From assembly GCF_014203395.1 (NCBI RefSeq), contig NZ_JACHIW010000001.1, positions 1,240,001 through 1,304,000 of the forward strand: 64,000 bases of DNA, given 5' to 3'. Below, in pieces: positions 27,671 to 37,491 of this stretch. The first letter of the stretch is position 1, and the number at the start of each line of letters is the position of its first letter. The notes below the pieces were generated by a model. It had not been told where the DNA came from and did not search any database. It worked only from the letters and a program-made list of their open reading frames with translations. The DNA is from Saccharopolyspora phatthalungensis (GTDB taxonomy: Bacteria; Actinomycetota; Actinomycetes; Mycobacteriales; Pseudonocardiaceae). A program made the translations under genes and the position numbers.

Positions 27671-29452
27671 TCACCCGAGTTGGTCGGCGAGCTCCATCCA
27701 GCGGGTTTCAACCTCGTCCTTCTCCTGGTGCAGCGCGCGCAGCTGCGCATGCAGCTCCGCCAGCCGCTCCGGCGCTGTCGCCGCCGCGGCCAGCTTCTCG
27801 TGCAGCCCCTTCTCGCGTTCCGCGAGCTTGTCGAGCTGCCGCTCGCAACGCGCCAGCTCCTTGCGCGCTGCGTGCTCCTCCGCGCCGGAGAGCCCTCGCG
27901 GCTTCGCCGCATCGGTCGCCTGTTTGCCGACGCTGCCTTCGGCGGCCGACAGCAGCGACTGCCGGCGCTGCAAGTACTCGTCGATGCCGCCCGGCAGGTG
28001 CGTGAGCCGACCGTCGCCGAACAACGCGTGCACGCTGTCGCACACCCGCTCCACCAGGTAGCGGTCGTGAGAAACGACCACCAATGTGCCCGGCCAGCTG
28101 TCCAACAGGTCTTCGAGCTGCTGGAGCGTGTCGATGTCGAGGTCGTTGGTGGGCTCGTCGAGGATCAGCACGTTCGGTTCGGCCATCAGCAGCCGCGCCA
28201 GCTGCAAGCGACGGCGCTCGCCGCCGGAGAGGTCCTCGACCGGCGTCCACTGCCGCCCCTTGCCGAACCCGAAGCGTTCGCCGAGCTGGGAGGCGGACAG
28301 CTCGTACTTGCCCAGGGTGACCCGCTCGGCGACGTTCTCGATCGCCTCCAGCACCCGCCAATGCCCGGGCAGGTCGTGCAGTTCCTGGGTCAGGTGCGCC
28401 AGCCGTACCGTCTTGCCCTCGACGCGCTTGCCCGCATCCGGTTCGCGCTCACCGGCGAGCAGCTTCAGCAGGGTGGTCTTGCCGGAGCCGTTGACGCCTA
28501 CCAGGCCGAGCCGGTCGCCCGGGCCGAGCCGCCAGGTGACGTCGTCCAGCAGCGTGCGGTCCGCGATCCGCAGGTCGACGTCCTCCAGCTCCAGCACCGT
28601 CTTGCCGAGCCGCCGCTTGGCGAACGCGACCAGCTCGACGGTGTCGCGCGGCGCCGGCACATCGGAGATCAGCGCCTCGGCGGCCTCCATCCGGTACCGA
28701 GGCTTCGAGGTTCGCGCCTTCGCGCCGCGCTGCAGCCACGCGAGTTCCTTGCGCGCGAGGTTCTGCCGCTTCTCCTCGGCCTGCTGCGCGATGCGGGCCC
28801 GTTCGGCACGGGCGAAGACCCAGTCCGCGTAGCCGCCCTCGTACTGCTCCACGCTCCCCTGGACGACCTCCCAGGTGCGGTTGCAGACGGTGTCCAGGAA
28901 CCAGCGGTCGTGGGTGACGATCACCAGCGCGCACTTGCGCTCCAGCAGGTGGTCGGCCAGCCAGCGCACGCCCTCGACGTCGAGGTGGTTGGTCGGTTCG
29001 TCGAGCACCAGCAGGTCGAGGTCGCGCACCAGCGCGGCGGCCAACGCGACGCGGCGGCGCTCGCCGCCGGAAAAATCGGTGACCGGGGTGTCCAGGCCGA
29101 GCCGGGTCATGCCGAGGCCGGTGAGCACCGACCGCACCCGCGGGTCGGCGGCCCATTCGTGCTCGGCGCTGAAACCGTGCGGGTCGAGGACCGCGTTGCG
29201 CACGGTCGAGTCCGCGGCAAGCTCGGTGCGCTGGGTGACCACCGCCATCCGCAGATCGCGACTCTGGCTGACCCGGCCGCTGTCCGGCTCGGTGAGACCG
29301 GAGAGCACCTCCAGCAGCGTCGTCTTGCCCCCACCGTTGAGCCCGACGACGCCGATGCGCTCGCCCGCCGAGACACCCAGCGAAACGCCGTCCAGCAGCG
29401 GACGCACGCCGTAGCTCTTGCTGACCGATTCCAGATTGACCAGGTTCACCAT
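27671..29452 (-). CDS. ABC-F family ATPase (Uup-like)
   Basis: A 593-aa cytosolic protein with two ABC nucleotide-binding domains and no membrane part. The first has GLNGGGKTTLLEVL, signature DFSGGERRRVAL and Walker B LLVLDEPTNHLD. The linker (RKELAWLQRGAKARTSKPRY) is the ABC-F P-site type. The second has GVNGSGKTTLLKLLAGE, DLSGGERRRLQLARLL and ILDEPTNDLD. The C-terminal 80 residues form a coiled coil as in Uup. ABC-F proteins act on the ribosome or, for Uup, influence DNA-related processes; a specific antibiotic-resistance role is not indicated. Confidence 0.93.
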   Translation of the reverse strand: MVNLVNLESVSKSYGVRPLLDGVSLGVSAGERIGVVGLNGGGKTTLLEVLSGLTEPDSGRVSQSRDLRMAVVTQRTELAADSTVRNAVLDPHGFSAEHEWAADPRVRSVLTGLGMTRLGLDTPVTDFSGGERRRVALAAALVRDLDLLVLDEPTNHLDVEGVRWLADHLLERKCALVIVTHDRWFLDTVCNRTWEVVQGSVEQYEGGYADWVFARAERARIAQQAEEKRQNLARKELAWLQRGAKARTSKPRYRMEAAEALISDVPAPRDTVELVAFAKRRLGKTVLELEDVDLRIADRTLLDDVTWRLGPGDRLGLVGVNGSGKTTLLKLLAGEREPDAGKRVEGKTVRLAHLTQELHDLPGHWRVLEAIENVAERVTLGKYELSASQLGERFGFGKGRQWTPVEDLSGGERRRLQLARLLMAEPNVLILDEPTNDLDIDTLQQLEDLLDSWPGTLVVVSHDRYLVERVCDSVHALFGDGRLTHLPGGIDEYLQRRQSLLSAAEGSVGKQATDAAKPRGLSGAEEHAARKELARCERQLDKLAEREKGLHEKLAAAATAPERLAELHAQLRALHQEKDEVETRWMELADQLG

Positions 29453-29510
29453 CGGGCGTTCGTCTACTCCATCAACTGCGTGGCGTGGTCACGGGCCGGA
29501 CGCTGCCCGC

Positions 29511-29526
29511 GGTTTCCAGTGAAATC
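29511..29526. repeat. Degenerate GGTTTC/GAAATC element
   Basis: GGTTTC-CAGT-GAAATC in the gap between the ispE stop and the ABC-F start. It resembles the palindromes at 23356 and 42898 but has one G-T mismatch and short arms. It is listed as a weak member of the dispersed family. Confidence 0.4.
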
Positions 29527-29534
29527 GGCGGCCC

Positions 29535-30491
29535 TCAGGCGTGGACCTGGGGCGGGGTGGGGCGGTCGGCACGGTCCTCGGAGACGATCCGCGCGCCGGG
29601 CACCGGGCCATGCGCGACGCGGACCGTGCGACACACTCCCGCGCCAGAGAGCTCGGCCGCCACACGCACGGCGGCGTCCGCGTCGGTGCAGAGGAAGGCA
29701 CAGGTAGGGCCCGATCCGGACACGATCCCCGCCAGCGCGCCCGCCTGCACCCCCGCGCGCAAGGTCCGCCGCAGGCCGGGCCGCAGCGACACCGCGGCGG
29801 CCTGGAGGTCATTGCCTAGAAGCAGGGCGAGCTGCCGCGGGTCGCCGGTCGCCAGTGCCTCCAGCAGCGGTTCGACCTCGCCAACCCGGTTCGGCTTCGA
29901 CTCCGCTCGCAGCCGGTCGAGTTCGGTGTAGACGCCGGGCGTACCCAAACCTCGCCGGTCCAGCGCGATCACCCAATGGAAGGTGTGCCGCGCCAGCACC
30001 GGCACGAGCCGCTCGCCGCGACCGGTGCCCAACGCGGTGCCGCCCTGCAACGAGAACGGGACGTCGCTGCCCAACCGCCCGGCGATCTCGCTGAGCTCGT
30101 CGCGGCCCAGCTCCAGCCGCCACAGGTGGTTCAGCGCGAGCAAGGCCGCGGCCGCGTCGGCGCTGCCCCCGGCCATCCCGCCGGCGACCGGGATGCCCTT
30201 GTTGATCGACAGCCGCACCCCGGGTTCCTCCGGATCCCGGCCGCTGTGCTCGGCGAGCAGCTGCACTGCCTTCCACGCCAGATTGCTGGGGCCGGTGGGC
30301 ACCGAGTCCGCGCCGTCGCCGTGCACGTCAATGCCCGGTTCCTCGGCGACGAGCACGGTGACCTCATCGGTCATCGACAGCGCCTGGAAGATGGTGACCA
30401 GCTCGTGGTAGCCGTCCGGGCGGGGGTCACCGACCGACAGGTGCAGGTTCACCTTGGCCGGGACGCGAACGGTGATCGGGGTAGGAACCAC
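29535..30491 (-). CDS. ispE: 4-diphosphocytidyl-2-C-methyl-D-erythritol kinase
   Basis: A 318-aa GHMP kinase of the MEP isoprenoid pathway. It has the N-terminal [20 protein letters not shown] (substrate-binding Lys and GY segment), the ATP loop [20 protein letters not shown], the [20 protein letters not shown] segment, and the late [14 protein letters not shown] motif. GTG at 30491 ([15 protein letters not shown]) is chosen because upstream residues are not conserved-looking. In M. tuberculosis it follows rpfB-ksgA; here metNIQ lies between ksgA and ispE. Confidence 0.94.
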   Translation of the reverse strand: MVPTPITVRVPAKVNLHLSVGDPRPDGYHELVTIFQALSMTDEVTVLVAEEPGIDVHGDGADSVPTGPSNLAWKAVQLLAEHSGRDPEEPGVRLSINKGIPVAGGMAGGSADAAAALLALNHLWRLELGRDELSEIAGRLGSDVPFSLQGGTALGTGRGERLVPVLARHTFHWVIALDRRGLGTPGVYTELDRLRAESKPNRVGEVEPLLEALATGDPRQLALLLGNDLQAAAVSLRPGLRRTLRAGVQAGALAGIVSGSGPTCAFLCTDADAAVRVAAELSGAGVCRTVRVAHGPVPGARIVSEDRADRPTPPQVHA

Positions 30492-30643
30492 GGAGAGCAC
30501 TCTTAGAGCGTACGTGTCCGCGAAAGCCCACCGCCGACTTCCCTGCACACAGCTCTACTGGAGAGTGTTCAAAAGTGGTTTGCGTAGGCGCGGGTAGGAA
30601 CCGCTCAGGCGCCGCCGGCGCTCCGGGATCCCGACTTATGGAT

Positions 30644-30675
30644 GCCCACCCGTGACCGGTCGGTCACGGGTGGGC
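30644..30675 (-). terminator. Hairpin terminator after metQ
   Basis: Perfect 14-bp stem GCCCACCCGTGACC/GGTCACGGGTGGGC with a 4-nt loop, 21 nt downstream of the metQ stop. It ends the metNIQ operon. Confidence 0.8.
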
Positions 30676-30695
30676 GCTGTCGCGCGTAACTCCGG

Positions 30696-31502
30696 TCAGG
30701 ACGCCGGGATCACCGCGACGCCGCCGTACTTCTGGTTGATGAAGTCCTTGACCTGTTGCGAGCGGAGCAGCTCGGCGAGCTTCTGGATTCGCGGGTCCTT
30801 CGCCAGCGCCGGGGTGGTCACCAGACCGTTGGCGTACGGGTTGTGATCCGGGCTCTCCACGGCGATCGGGTTCTGCAGGTTCGCCTTGATCGCGTAGTTG
30901 CCGTTGACCACCGCCGCCGCGGCGTCATCCACCGAACGCGGCAGCTGGTCCGGCGAAAGGTCCCTGAGCTGGATGTTCTTGGGGTTCTCGGCGACCGCCG
31001 CGGCCAGCCGGGTGCCCACCGCGGCCTCCGGCTTGAGCTTGAGCAGGCCGCCCTGCTCCAGCAGCTTTAGCCCGCGGTACTGGTTCGCCGGATCGTTGGA
31101 CAGCGTGACCGTCGCGCCGTTCGGGATCTCCTGCAGCGACTTGACCTGCTTGGAGTACACCGCGAGCGGCTCCAGGTGCACGGCCTGGACCCAGGCGAAG
31201 TCGCCGCCACGCTGCTTGCGGTACTCGTCCAGATAGGGCTGGTGCTGGAAGTAGTTCGCGTCCAGCTCCCCGTGCGCGACGGCCTCGTTCGGCCGGATGT
31301 AGTCGTCGAACTTTTCGATTTCGATACCGATCCCGGCCTGTTGGGCCAAGTTGTCCTTGACGTACTGCAGGATCTCGCCATGCGGGGTCGGGCTGACGCC
31401 GATCCGCAGCGGCGCGTTCGGGTCTTCGGCGGCCGAGCTGCCGCCGCACGCGGCCAGCGCCAGACCGGCAGCGGCCAGCAGGGCGGCAAAGCGCAAACGC
31501 AT
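30696..31502 (-). CDS. metQ: Methionine ABC transporter substrate-binding lipoprotein
   Basis: A 268-aa lipoprotein (signal RLRFAALLAAAGLAL, lipobox LAAC). Family marks include LRIGVSPTPHGEILQYVKDN, FDDYIRPNEAVAHGELDANYFQH, NDPANQYRGLKLLEQGGL and VNGNYAIKANLQNPIAVE, all typical of the MetQ/NlpA family. It delivers D/L-methionine or a derivative to MetNI. It follows metI after a 109-nt gap that holds a strong hairpin. Confidence 0.94.
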   Translation of the reverse strand: MRLRFAALLAAAGLALAACGGSSAAEDPNAPLRIGVSPTPHGEILQYVKDNLAQQAGIGIEIEKFDDYIRPNEAVAHGELDANYFQHQPYLDEYRKQRGGDFAWVQAVHLEPLAVYSKQVKSLQEIPNGATVTLSNDPANQYRGLKLLEQGGLLKLKPEAAVGTRLAAAVAENPKNIQLRDLSPDQLPRSVDDAAAAVVNGNYAIKANLQNPIAVESPDHNPYANGLVTTPALAKDPRIQKLAELLRSQQVKDFINQKYGGVAVIPAS

Positions 31503-31568
31503 CAGGATTCGTCCTTTCTGGACAGGGTGAAACGGGCCCTTGGACAGGGCCGTGGAATTGAGGTGGGC

Positions 31569-31603
31569 GGCGGTGGTGGTCGCCGGAAACGACCACCACC
31601 GCC
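31569..31603 (-). terminator. Intra-operon hairpin between metI and metQ
   Basis: Perfect 14-bp stem GGCGGTGGTGGTCG/CGACCACCACCGCC with a 7-nt loop, between the metI stop and the metQ start. It could partially terminate transcription or stabilise the 3' end of metNI mRNA; a separate metQ promoter cannot be excluded. Confidence 0.6.
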
Positions 31604-31611
31604 TCTGATCG

Positions 31612-32295
31612 CTAGTTCGTGGCGATGCGCCGGCGGTCGACGATCTTCGCGGTGCGGTCGGTGATCAGCTGCATGGCGAAGGCCAGCACCCCGAGCACGA
31701 CCACCGATCCCCACAGGATCCGGTCGTCATAGCCCTGGTAGCCGTCCTGGATCGCGGTCGTACCCAGCCCGCCGCCGCCGATCGCGCCGGCCATCGCGGC
31801 GTAGCCGATCAGCGCCACTGCGGTGACGCCGACGGCACCGACCAGCGCGGCCCGCGCCTCGCCGAGCAACACCGTCCACACGATCCGCGGCCGACTCGAT
31901 CCGGTGGTGATCGCGGCTTCGACCACGGTGAAGCTGACCTCGCGCAACGCGTTCTGCGTCAGCCGCGCGAAGAACGGGATGGCACCGATGGTCAGCGGCA
32001 CGATCACGGCAGTGCTGCCGATCGACGTGCCGATCAACAGCCGGGTGAAGGACGCCAGCACCACCAGCAGCACGACGAACGGCACCGAACGCACCACGTC
32101 GACGACCACGCCGAGCACCCGGTACAGCACGGGCTTCGGGCTCAGGCCGACCGGCGAGGCCGAGTGCAGCAGCACGCCCAGGGGCAGGCCGCCGAGGACT
32201 GCCAGCAGGGTCGACACCAACACCATGTAGAGCGTGTCGATCGTCGCTTCACCAAGTATTTCAAGGACCTCCGACCAGGGGGTCACATCGCTCAC
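31612..32295 (-). CDS. metI: Methionine ABC transporter permease
   Basis: A 227-aa permease with five hydrophobic helices. The EAA-type loop is GAIPFFARLTQNALREV, and the region TVVEAAITTGSSRPRIVWTVLLGEAR contacts the ATPase. Other marks are STLLAVLGGLPLGVLL and AMAGAIGGGGLG. It forms the membrane channel of MetNIQ. Its start overlaps the metN stop by 4 nt (ATGA), which indicates translational coupling. Confidence 0.94.
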   Translation of the reverse strand: MSDVTPWSEVLEILGEATIDTLYMVLVSTLLAVLGGLPLGVLLHSASPVGLSPKPVLYRVLGVVVDVVRSVPFVVLLVVLASFTRLLIGTSIGSTAVIVPLTIGAIPFFARLTQNALREVSFTVVEAAITTGSSRPRIVWTVLLGEARAALVGAVGVTAVALIGYAAMAGAIGGGGLGTTAIQDGYQGYDDRILWGSVVVLGVLAFAMQLITDRTAKIVDRRRIATN

Positions 32296-33323
32296 GCGGC
32301 AGCTCCGTCAACGCAAACCGGGGCGCGTCGCACATGCGCGTCCCGCTCGATCATCCACTTCAGGGCCGCCTCGGCGCGCTCGCCGGTCAGGCCGACCCTG
32401 AACTTCGCCACCGGCGTGTCCCCCAGCCGGGTCAGCCCGCCGCCCAGGATTGCCAACTCGACCCCGAACCGGCTGGAAGCTTCCGGCAGCAGCGCGCCGA
32501 CCGCGGCGAAGCCGACCAGCACGACCTCGGCGACGACGTCATGCCGACCGTTGGTCGGCCTGAGCGGCTCGGCCTGGTCGGTGTCGGGCAGCAGTGCGGC
32601 GCCCACCCGGCTGCCGGGCTCGGCGACCAGGTCGAGGACCTTGCCGTGCTCGACCACCCGGCCGTTCTCCAGCACCGCAACGTCGTCGGCGAGCTTGCGC
32701 ACGACCGCCATGTCGTGGGTGACGACCAGCACGGTGACGCCCAGTTCGGCGCGGGCGCGGTCCAGCACGGTGAGCACCGAGTCGGTGGTGCCCGGGTCGA
32801 GCGCCGAGGTCGGCTCGTCGGCCAGCAGCACCGACGGCTTGGCGGCCAGCGCACGCGCCACGGCGACGCGCTGGCGCTGCCCGCCGGAGAGCTGGTCGGG
32901 GTAGACAGCGGCCTTGTCGGTCAGGCCCACCAGATCCAGCAGTTCGCCGACGCGGCTGCGCCGCTGCGGGCCGGTGAGCCCGGCCGCTTCCAGCGGCAGC
33001 GCCACGTTACCCGCGGCCGTGCGCTGCCGCAGCAGCGAATCACCTTGCGGCACAACGCCAATCTGCCGACGAGCAGCGCGGAGGGCCTTGCCGTCAAGGG
33101 AAACCAGGTCGGTGTCGTCGACGCGGATAGCGCCGCCGTCTGGCTTCTCCAACAGAGCGATGCAGCGAGCCAGGGTGGACTTGCCGGCCCCGCTCGGGCC
33201 GACCACGCCGCACACCGCACCGGCCGGGACGTCCATCGACACGCCGTCGAGGGCGCGGACGGTTCCGTTGTTGTGCTGGAAGGACTTGGTCAGGTTCTCA
33301 ACTGTGATCACGATCGGCTCCAC
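32292..33323 (-). CDS. metN: Methionine ABC transporter ATPase
   Basis: A 343-aa ATPase. Walker A GPSGAGKSTLARCIALLEKP, Q-loop VVPQGDSLL, signature DQLSGGQRQRVAVARAL, Walker B VLLADEPTSALDP and H-loop VTHDMAVV are intact. Residues about 265-330 form a NIL domain that binds methionine for trans-inhibition (VAEVVLVGFAAVGALLPEAS). The start is GTG at 33323. It is the first gene of metNIQ, downstream of a SAM riboswitch and a leader ORF. Confidence 0.95.
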   Translation of the reverse strand: MEPIVITVENLTKSFQHNNGTVRALDGVSMDVPAGAVCGVVGPSGAGKSTLARCIALLEKPDGGAIRVDDTDLVSLDGKALRAARRQIGVVPQGDSLLRQRTAAGNVALPLEAAGLTGPQRRSRVGELLDLVGLTDKAAVYPDQLSGGQRQRVAVARALAAKPSVLLADEPTSALDPGTTDSVLTVLDRARAELGVTVLVVTHDMAVVRKLADDVAVLENGRVVEHGKVLDLVAEPGSRVGAALLPDTDQAEPLRPTNGRHDVVAEVVLVGFAAVGALLPEASSRFGVELAILGGGLTRLGDTPVAKFRVGLTGERAEAALKWMIERDAHVRRAPVCVDGAAA

Positions 33324-33395
33324 ATCGGCTCGCGACGGCCGCGCACGTCAGAACGGCGACAGGCCAAGGAACTTCGGAAACGGAGGAAGGCTGGG

Positions 33396-33566
33396 TCACA
33401 TCTCGCGACGACAGGCGGTGGTGGTGCGCCGCCCGTGGTCGATGACGCGACGCTGCGTCAGCAGCCTCCGGATGTGGGCTTGCCGGGATCGAGCCAGCTG
33501 AGCTCTGTTCTGGCCCCCAGGGGCCTCGCCCGCAGGCGGGTCGGCTAACAGCGCGTTGGACTCCAC
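33396..33566 (-). CDS. Putative 56-aa leader peptide upstream of metN
   Basis: The reading frame ends 73 nt before metN. Its C-terminal part LLTQRRVIDHGRRTTTACRR fits RR-x-ID-xx-R-x5-C, the spacing seen in short leader peptides that precede actinobacterial sulfur-assimilation genes and are thought to control them by Cys-dependent attenuation (family knowledge; match made by eye). The chosen start is GTG at 33566, with GATGGAG 5 nt upstream inside the closing helix of the riboswitch. The true start could be further in; GGAGG also occurs just before the LLTQRR codons, but no standard start codon follows it. Translation is not proven. Confidence 0.5.
   Translation of the reverse strand: MESNALLADPPAGEAPGGQNRAQLARSRQAHIRRLLTQRRVIDHGRRTTTACRREM
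33512..33540 (-). terminator. Tandem hairpins downstream of the SAM aptamer
   Basis: Two adjacent GC hairpins, CCCGC-AG-GCGGG (33529-33540) and GGCCCC-CA-GGGGCC (33512-33525), 33 to 61 nt downstream of the riboswitch on the metN strand. They are candidates for the riboswitch expression platform and lie inside the leader ORF. Confidence 0.5.
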
Positions 33567-33572
33567 AACAAC

Positions 33573-33658
33573 TCCATCGGTCCTGGCGTTAGCACCTGCC
33601 CGCATCGGGTGGTTGCTGCGGCTTCGCGGAGCCAGGTCTCTCGGCCGCTCGGGATGGA
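33573..33658 (-). promoter_or_regulatory. SAM-I (S-box) riboswitch upstream of metNIQ
   Basis: On the minus strand the aptamer runs from helix P1 (TCCATC, pairing with GATGGA at the 3' end) through the S-box core. Recognised core elements are CGAGCGGCCGAGAGACCTGG, then GCGAAGCCGCAGCAACC (cf. GAAgCCcgGCAACC), then CAGGTGCTAACGCCAGGACC (cf. AAGGTGCTAA-TCC). The order and spacing match SAM-I aptamers. High S-adenosylmethionine should reduce expression of the methionine transporter. The closing P1 strand contains the GGAG that would serve the leader ORF, so binding could also mask that site. Confidence 0.85.
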
Positions 33659-33668
33659 TTTCTCGAAT

Positions 33669-33698
33669 AGTAGACCCCACTGGCGGATTCGAGCGCAA
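33669..33698 (-). promoter_or_regulatory. Promoter candidate for the metNIQ transcript
   Basis: On the minus strand: -35 TTGCGC (33693-33698), 18-nt spacer, -10 TCTACT (33669-33674); overlapping TACTAT is an alternative -10. The predicted start falls a few nt before helix P1 of the SAM riboswitch, which supports it. Confidence 0.5.
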
Positions 33699-33834
33699 GT
33701 TGATAGTCGTCACTTTCCGAAATCGTTTGCCAAATCACACAGCTGGACGAGCGGGAATTTTCTCGACATACCAGGTGTTGTCGTGACTCCGCGTAGTAAT
33801 GCGATTCCGGTTGACAAGCCGCCAGGCGGGTGGT

Positions 33835-34704
33835 TCAGCGACCGCGCTCGGTAGCCGCGGCTTCGGCGATGCGCGCGAAATCGCCGATCTCCAACTGTTC
33901 GCCGCGCGCCGCCGGATCCACCCCGGCCGCCCGCAGAACGCTCTCCGCGTGCGCAGCGGACCCGGCCCAGCCCGACAGCGCCGCGCGCAATGTCTTGCGC
34001 CGCTGGGCGAACGCCGCATCCACCACGCGGAAGACCTCCTGGCGCGGCGCGGTCGACGGCGGTTCGGTGCGGCGCAACGACACGAGGCCGGAGTCCACAT
34101 TGGGCACCGGCCAGAACACCTTGCGCGGCACGGGACCGGCGCGGCGCACATCGGCGAACCACGCGGCCTTGGCGCTCGGCACGCCGTAGACCCGGCTGCC
34201 CGGCCTGGCGGCCATCCGGTCGGCCACCTCGGATTGCACCATGACCAGGCCGTGTTCCATGCTCGGTAACTCGGCCAGCAGATGCAGCACCACCGGAACG
34301 GCAACGTTGTAGGGCAGGTTCGCGACCAGCGCGGTCGGCGGTTCCGGGAAGTCCTCGGCGCGGACCCGCAGGGCGTCAGCTCGGAGCACGGTAAGCCGCT
34401 CGGCCAACGCCGGGGCGAACTCGGCGGCGGTGCGCGGCAGCCGCGCCGCAAGCACCGGATCGATCTCGACGGCGGTCACTGCGCCGGAGGCGGGAAGGAG
34501 GGCGAGCGTCAGTGAGCCCAGGCCGGGACCGACCTCCAGGACGACATCATCCGGCGTGACCGACGCCGCGGCCACGATCCGGCGCACCGTGTTCGGGTCA
34601 TGCACGAAGTTCTGGCCGAGCTTCTTCGTCGGCCGGATGTCGAGTTCCTCGGCCAGCCGACGCACATCGGCCGGGCCGAGCAGCGTCGCCTGCTGGTCGT
34701 CCAC
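33835..34704 (-). CDS. ksgA: 16S rRNA (adenine1518/1519-N6) dimethyltransferase
   Basis: A 289-aa RsmA/KsgA enzyme that dimethylates two adenines of helix 45 in 16S rRNA. It has [18 protein letters not shown], the SAM motif [31 protein letters not shown], and the catalytic [15 protein letters not shown], then [19 protein letters not shown] at 34704 is the start. It is downstream of rpfB on the same strand, a conserved actinobacterial pairing, with a hairpin in the 161-nt gap. Confidence 0.95.
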   Translation of the reverse strand: MDDQQATLLGPADVRRLAEELDIRPTKKLGQNFVHDPNTVRRIVAAASVTPDDVVLEVGPGLGSLTLALLPASGAVTAVEIDPVLAARLPRTAAEFAPALAERLTVLRADALRVRAEDFPEPPTALVANLPYNVAVPVVLHLLAELPSMEHGLVMVQSEVADRMAARPGSRVYGVPSAKAAWFADVRRAGPVPRKVFWPVPNVDSGLVSLRRTEPPSTAPRQEVFRVVDAAFAQRRKTLRAALSGWAGSAAHAESVLRAAGVDPAARGEQLEIGDFARIAEAAATERGR

Positions 34705-34763
34705 ACCGAAAAACTACCCGCGGCCCGCACCCGCCAGTTCCGCGCCCCGGTCAGGCGAAGCAG

Positions 34764-34806
34764 GAGGGGCACACTTGACCGAGTCGCCTGGTCAAGCGGG
34801 CCCCTC
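34764..34806 (-). terminator. Hairpin between rpfB and ksgA
   Basis: Nested arms: outer GAGGGGC/GCCCCTC and inner CTTGACC/GGTCAAG, separated by small internal loops, in the gap between the rpfB stop and ksgA start. A partial terminator or processing site is possible. Confidence 0.5.
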
Positions 34807-34865
34807 ACCTGGAACTTCTTCACCCGTGGGTGGCGTTCGCCGCGGAACGGGCGGTCGGGTGCCCG

Positions 34866-36395
<1,530 letters not shown>

Positions 36396-36626
36396 TCACG
36401 TATCGCGGAACGCGGGCGGTGTCGGGCGAGACCATGTCGTCGCTCAACTCCCTCGCTCCTTGCGGGCACACAACCTTCGTGCTTCGTGTCTGTATCCGAC
36501 TCCCGTAGCCAAGCGCCGTCCCTAGCCGACCGCGAGCGTCTTTGCTCGTGGCCCGCTTCCCCGACGTACACCGGCGAGACTAACGGGCGTTCCCCATGAC
36601 TGGTTGTCATCGGTTACGAGGCCGAG

Positions 36627-36655
36627 ACTCTAGCGTGATCAACGGATGCAGCCAA
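36627..36655 (-). promoter_or_regulatory. Promoter candidate for rpfB with long 5' leader
   Basis: Minus strand: -35 TTGGCT (36650-36655), 17-nt spacer, -10 TAGAGT (36627-36632). It would give a leader of roughly 255 nt before the GTG start. No canonical c-di-AMP (ydaO) core could be found in that leader. In M. tuberculosis the rpfB leader is reported to be controlled by premature termination, so RNA-level control is plausible. Confidence 0.45.
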
Positions 36656-36858
36656 GAACCCCATTCGGGCTTGTGATCTGCGTTACGCCGATTTGCCGAG
36701 CAACCGAGCACTACCGGTAAGCAAGGTCGCCCGATTTTCGTCCGTTTGGAGGTACCAACGGCGGCCGTTAACTGGGCCTTCGGCGGGCTTGGTGACATAT
36801 CACACGTCCCCGACACCGTCTGTTTTCACGCCGATGCCAGCGGATGCGGGCCCGGACA

Positions 36859-36899
36859 CGAGTCCGGTCCGAGCACGCAACGCGCTCGGACCGGGCTCG
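36859..36899 (-). terminator. Terminator after the small Rpf gene
   Basis: 16-bp stem CGAGTCCGGTCCGAGC/GCTCGGACCGGGCTCG (one G-U pair) with a 9-nt loop, about 50 nt downstream of the small rpf stop. It separates this gene from rpfB. Confidence 0.75.
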
Positions 36900-36947
36900 C
36901 CCCGCCCCTCTCCCGTGGGATCCGCACCGAGGCACGAGTTGATCACC

Positions 36948-37313
36948 TCATCGCGGCAATCCCAGCCTGCGGGCGCACCCGGGCCAGGCGCCGAAGCCGC
37001 TGCGGGCCGAACGCAGCGACTCGGCGATGGCGATCTGCTGCTCCCGCGATGCGCGGTGCGGGTACCGGCTGAACCGGTTGCCGCCGTGGGCGGCCCAGGT
37101 GCGAGGGTTGAACTGCAGGCCGCCGTAGTAGCCGTTGCCGGTGTTGGCGGCCCAGTTGCCGCCGGACTCGCACCTGGCGAGCAGGTCCCAGACGCCCGCG
37201 GCGCGGGAGGTCGGTGCTACTCCAGCACTCGGGGACGCCACCACCACCGGTGCACCACCGCAGATCACAATGGCCGTCACTACCGTCGCCTTCGCGAACA
37301 AACCGAACTTCAT
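36948..37313 (-). CDS. Small secreted resuscitation-promoting factor-like protein
   Basis: A 121-aa protein: signal peptide ([20 protein letters not shown] to about residue 28), a short Ser/Ala linker and one Rpf domain (about 45-118, [20 protein letters not shown], catalytic Glu in [23 protein letters not shown]). It is an exported muralytic enzyme without the DUF348/G5 anchor of RpfB. ATG at 37313 is chosen because it gives the signal peptide. It lies between tatD and rpfB on the same strand, but a terminator separates it from rpfB. Confidence 0.9.
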   Translation of the reverse strand: MKFGLFAKATVVTAIVICGGAPVVVASPSAGVAPTSRAAGVWDLLARCESGGNWAANTGNGYYGGLQFNPRTWAAHGGNRFSRYPHRASREQQIAIAESLRSARSGFGAWPGCARRLGLPR

Positions 37314-37491
37314 CGCAATCCTGACTGCCGTTCGTCCGGGCAGAAGGACCTCCGTCCAGCGGGCGGAGTTACGGGGTGTGTCCCCATCCCGGCTTCCACA
37401 GTGGACGGTAAGGACGGCGTCGCGGACTGCAAGCGGGCACGGTTCAGCGCGCGATAGCAAAAAACGGGGCGTGAGAAAGAGAGGGGGCGGG

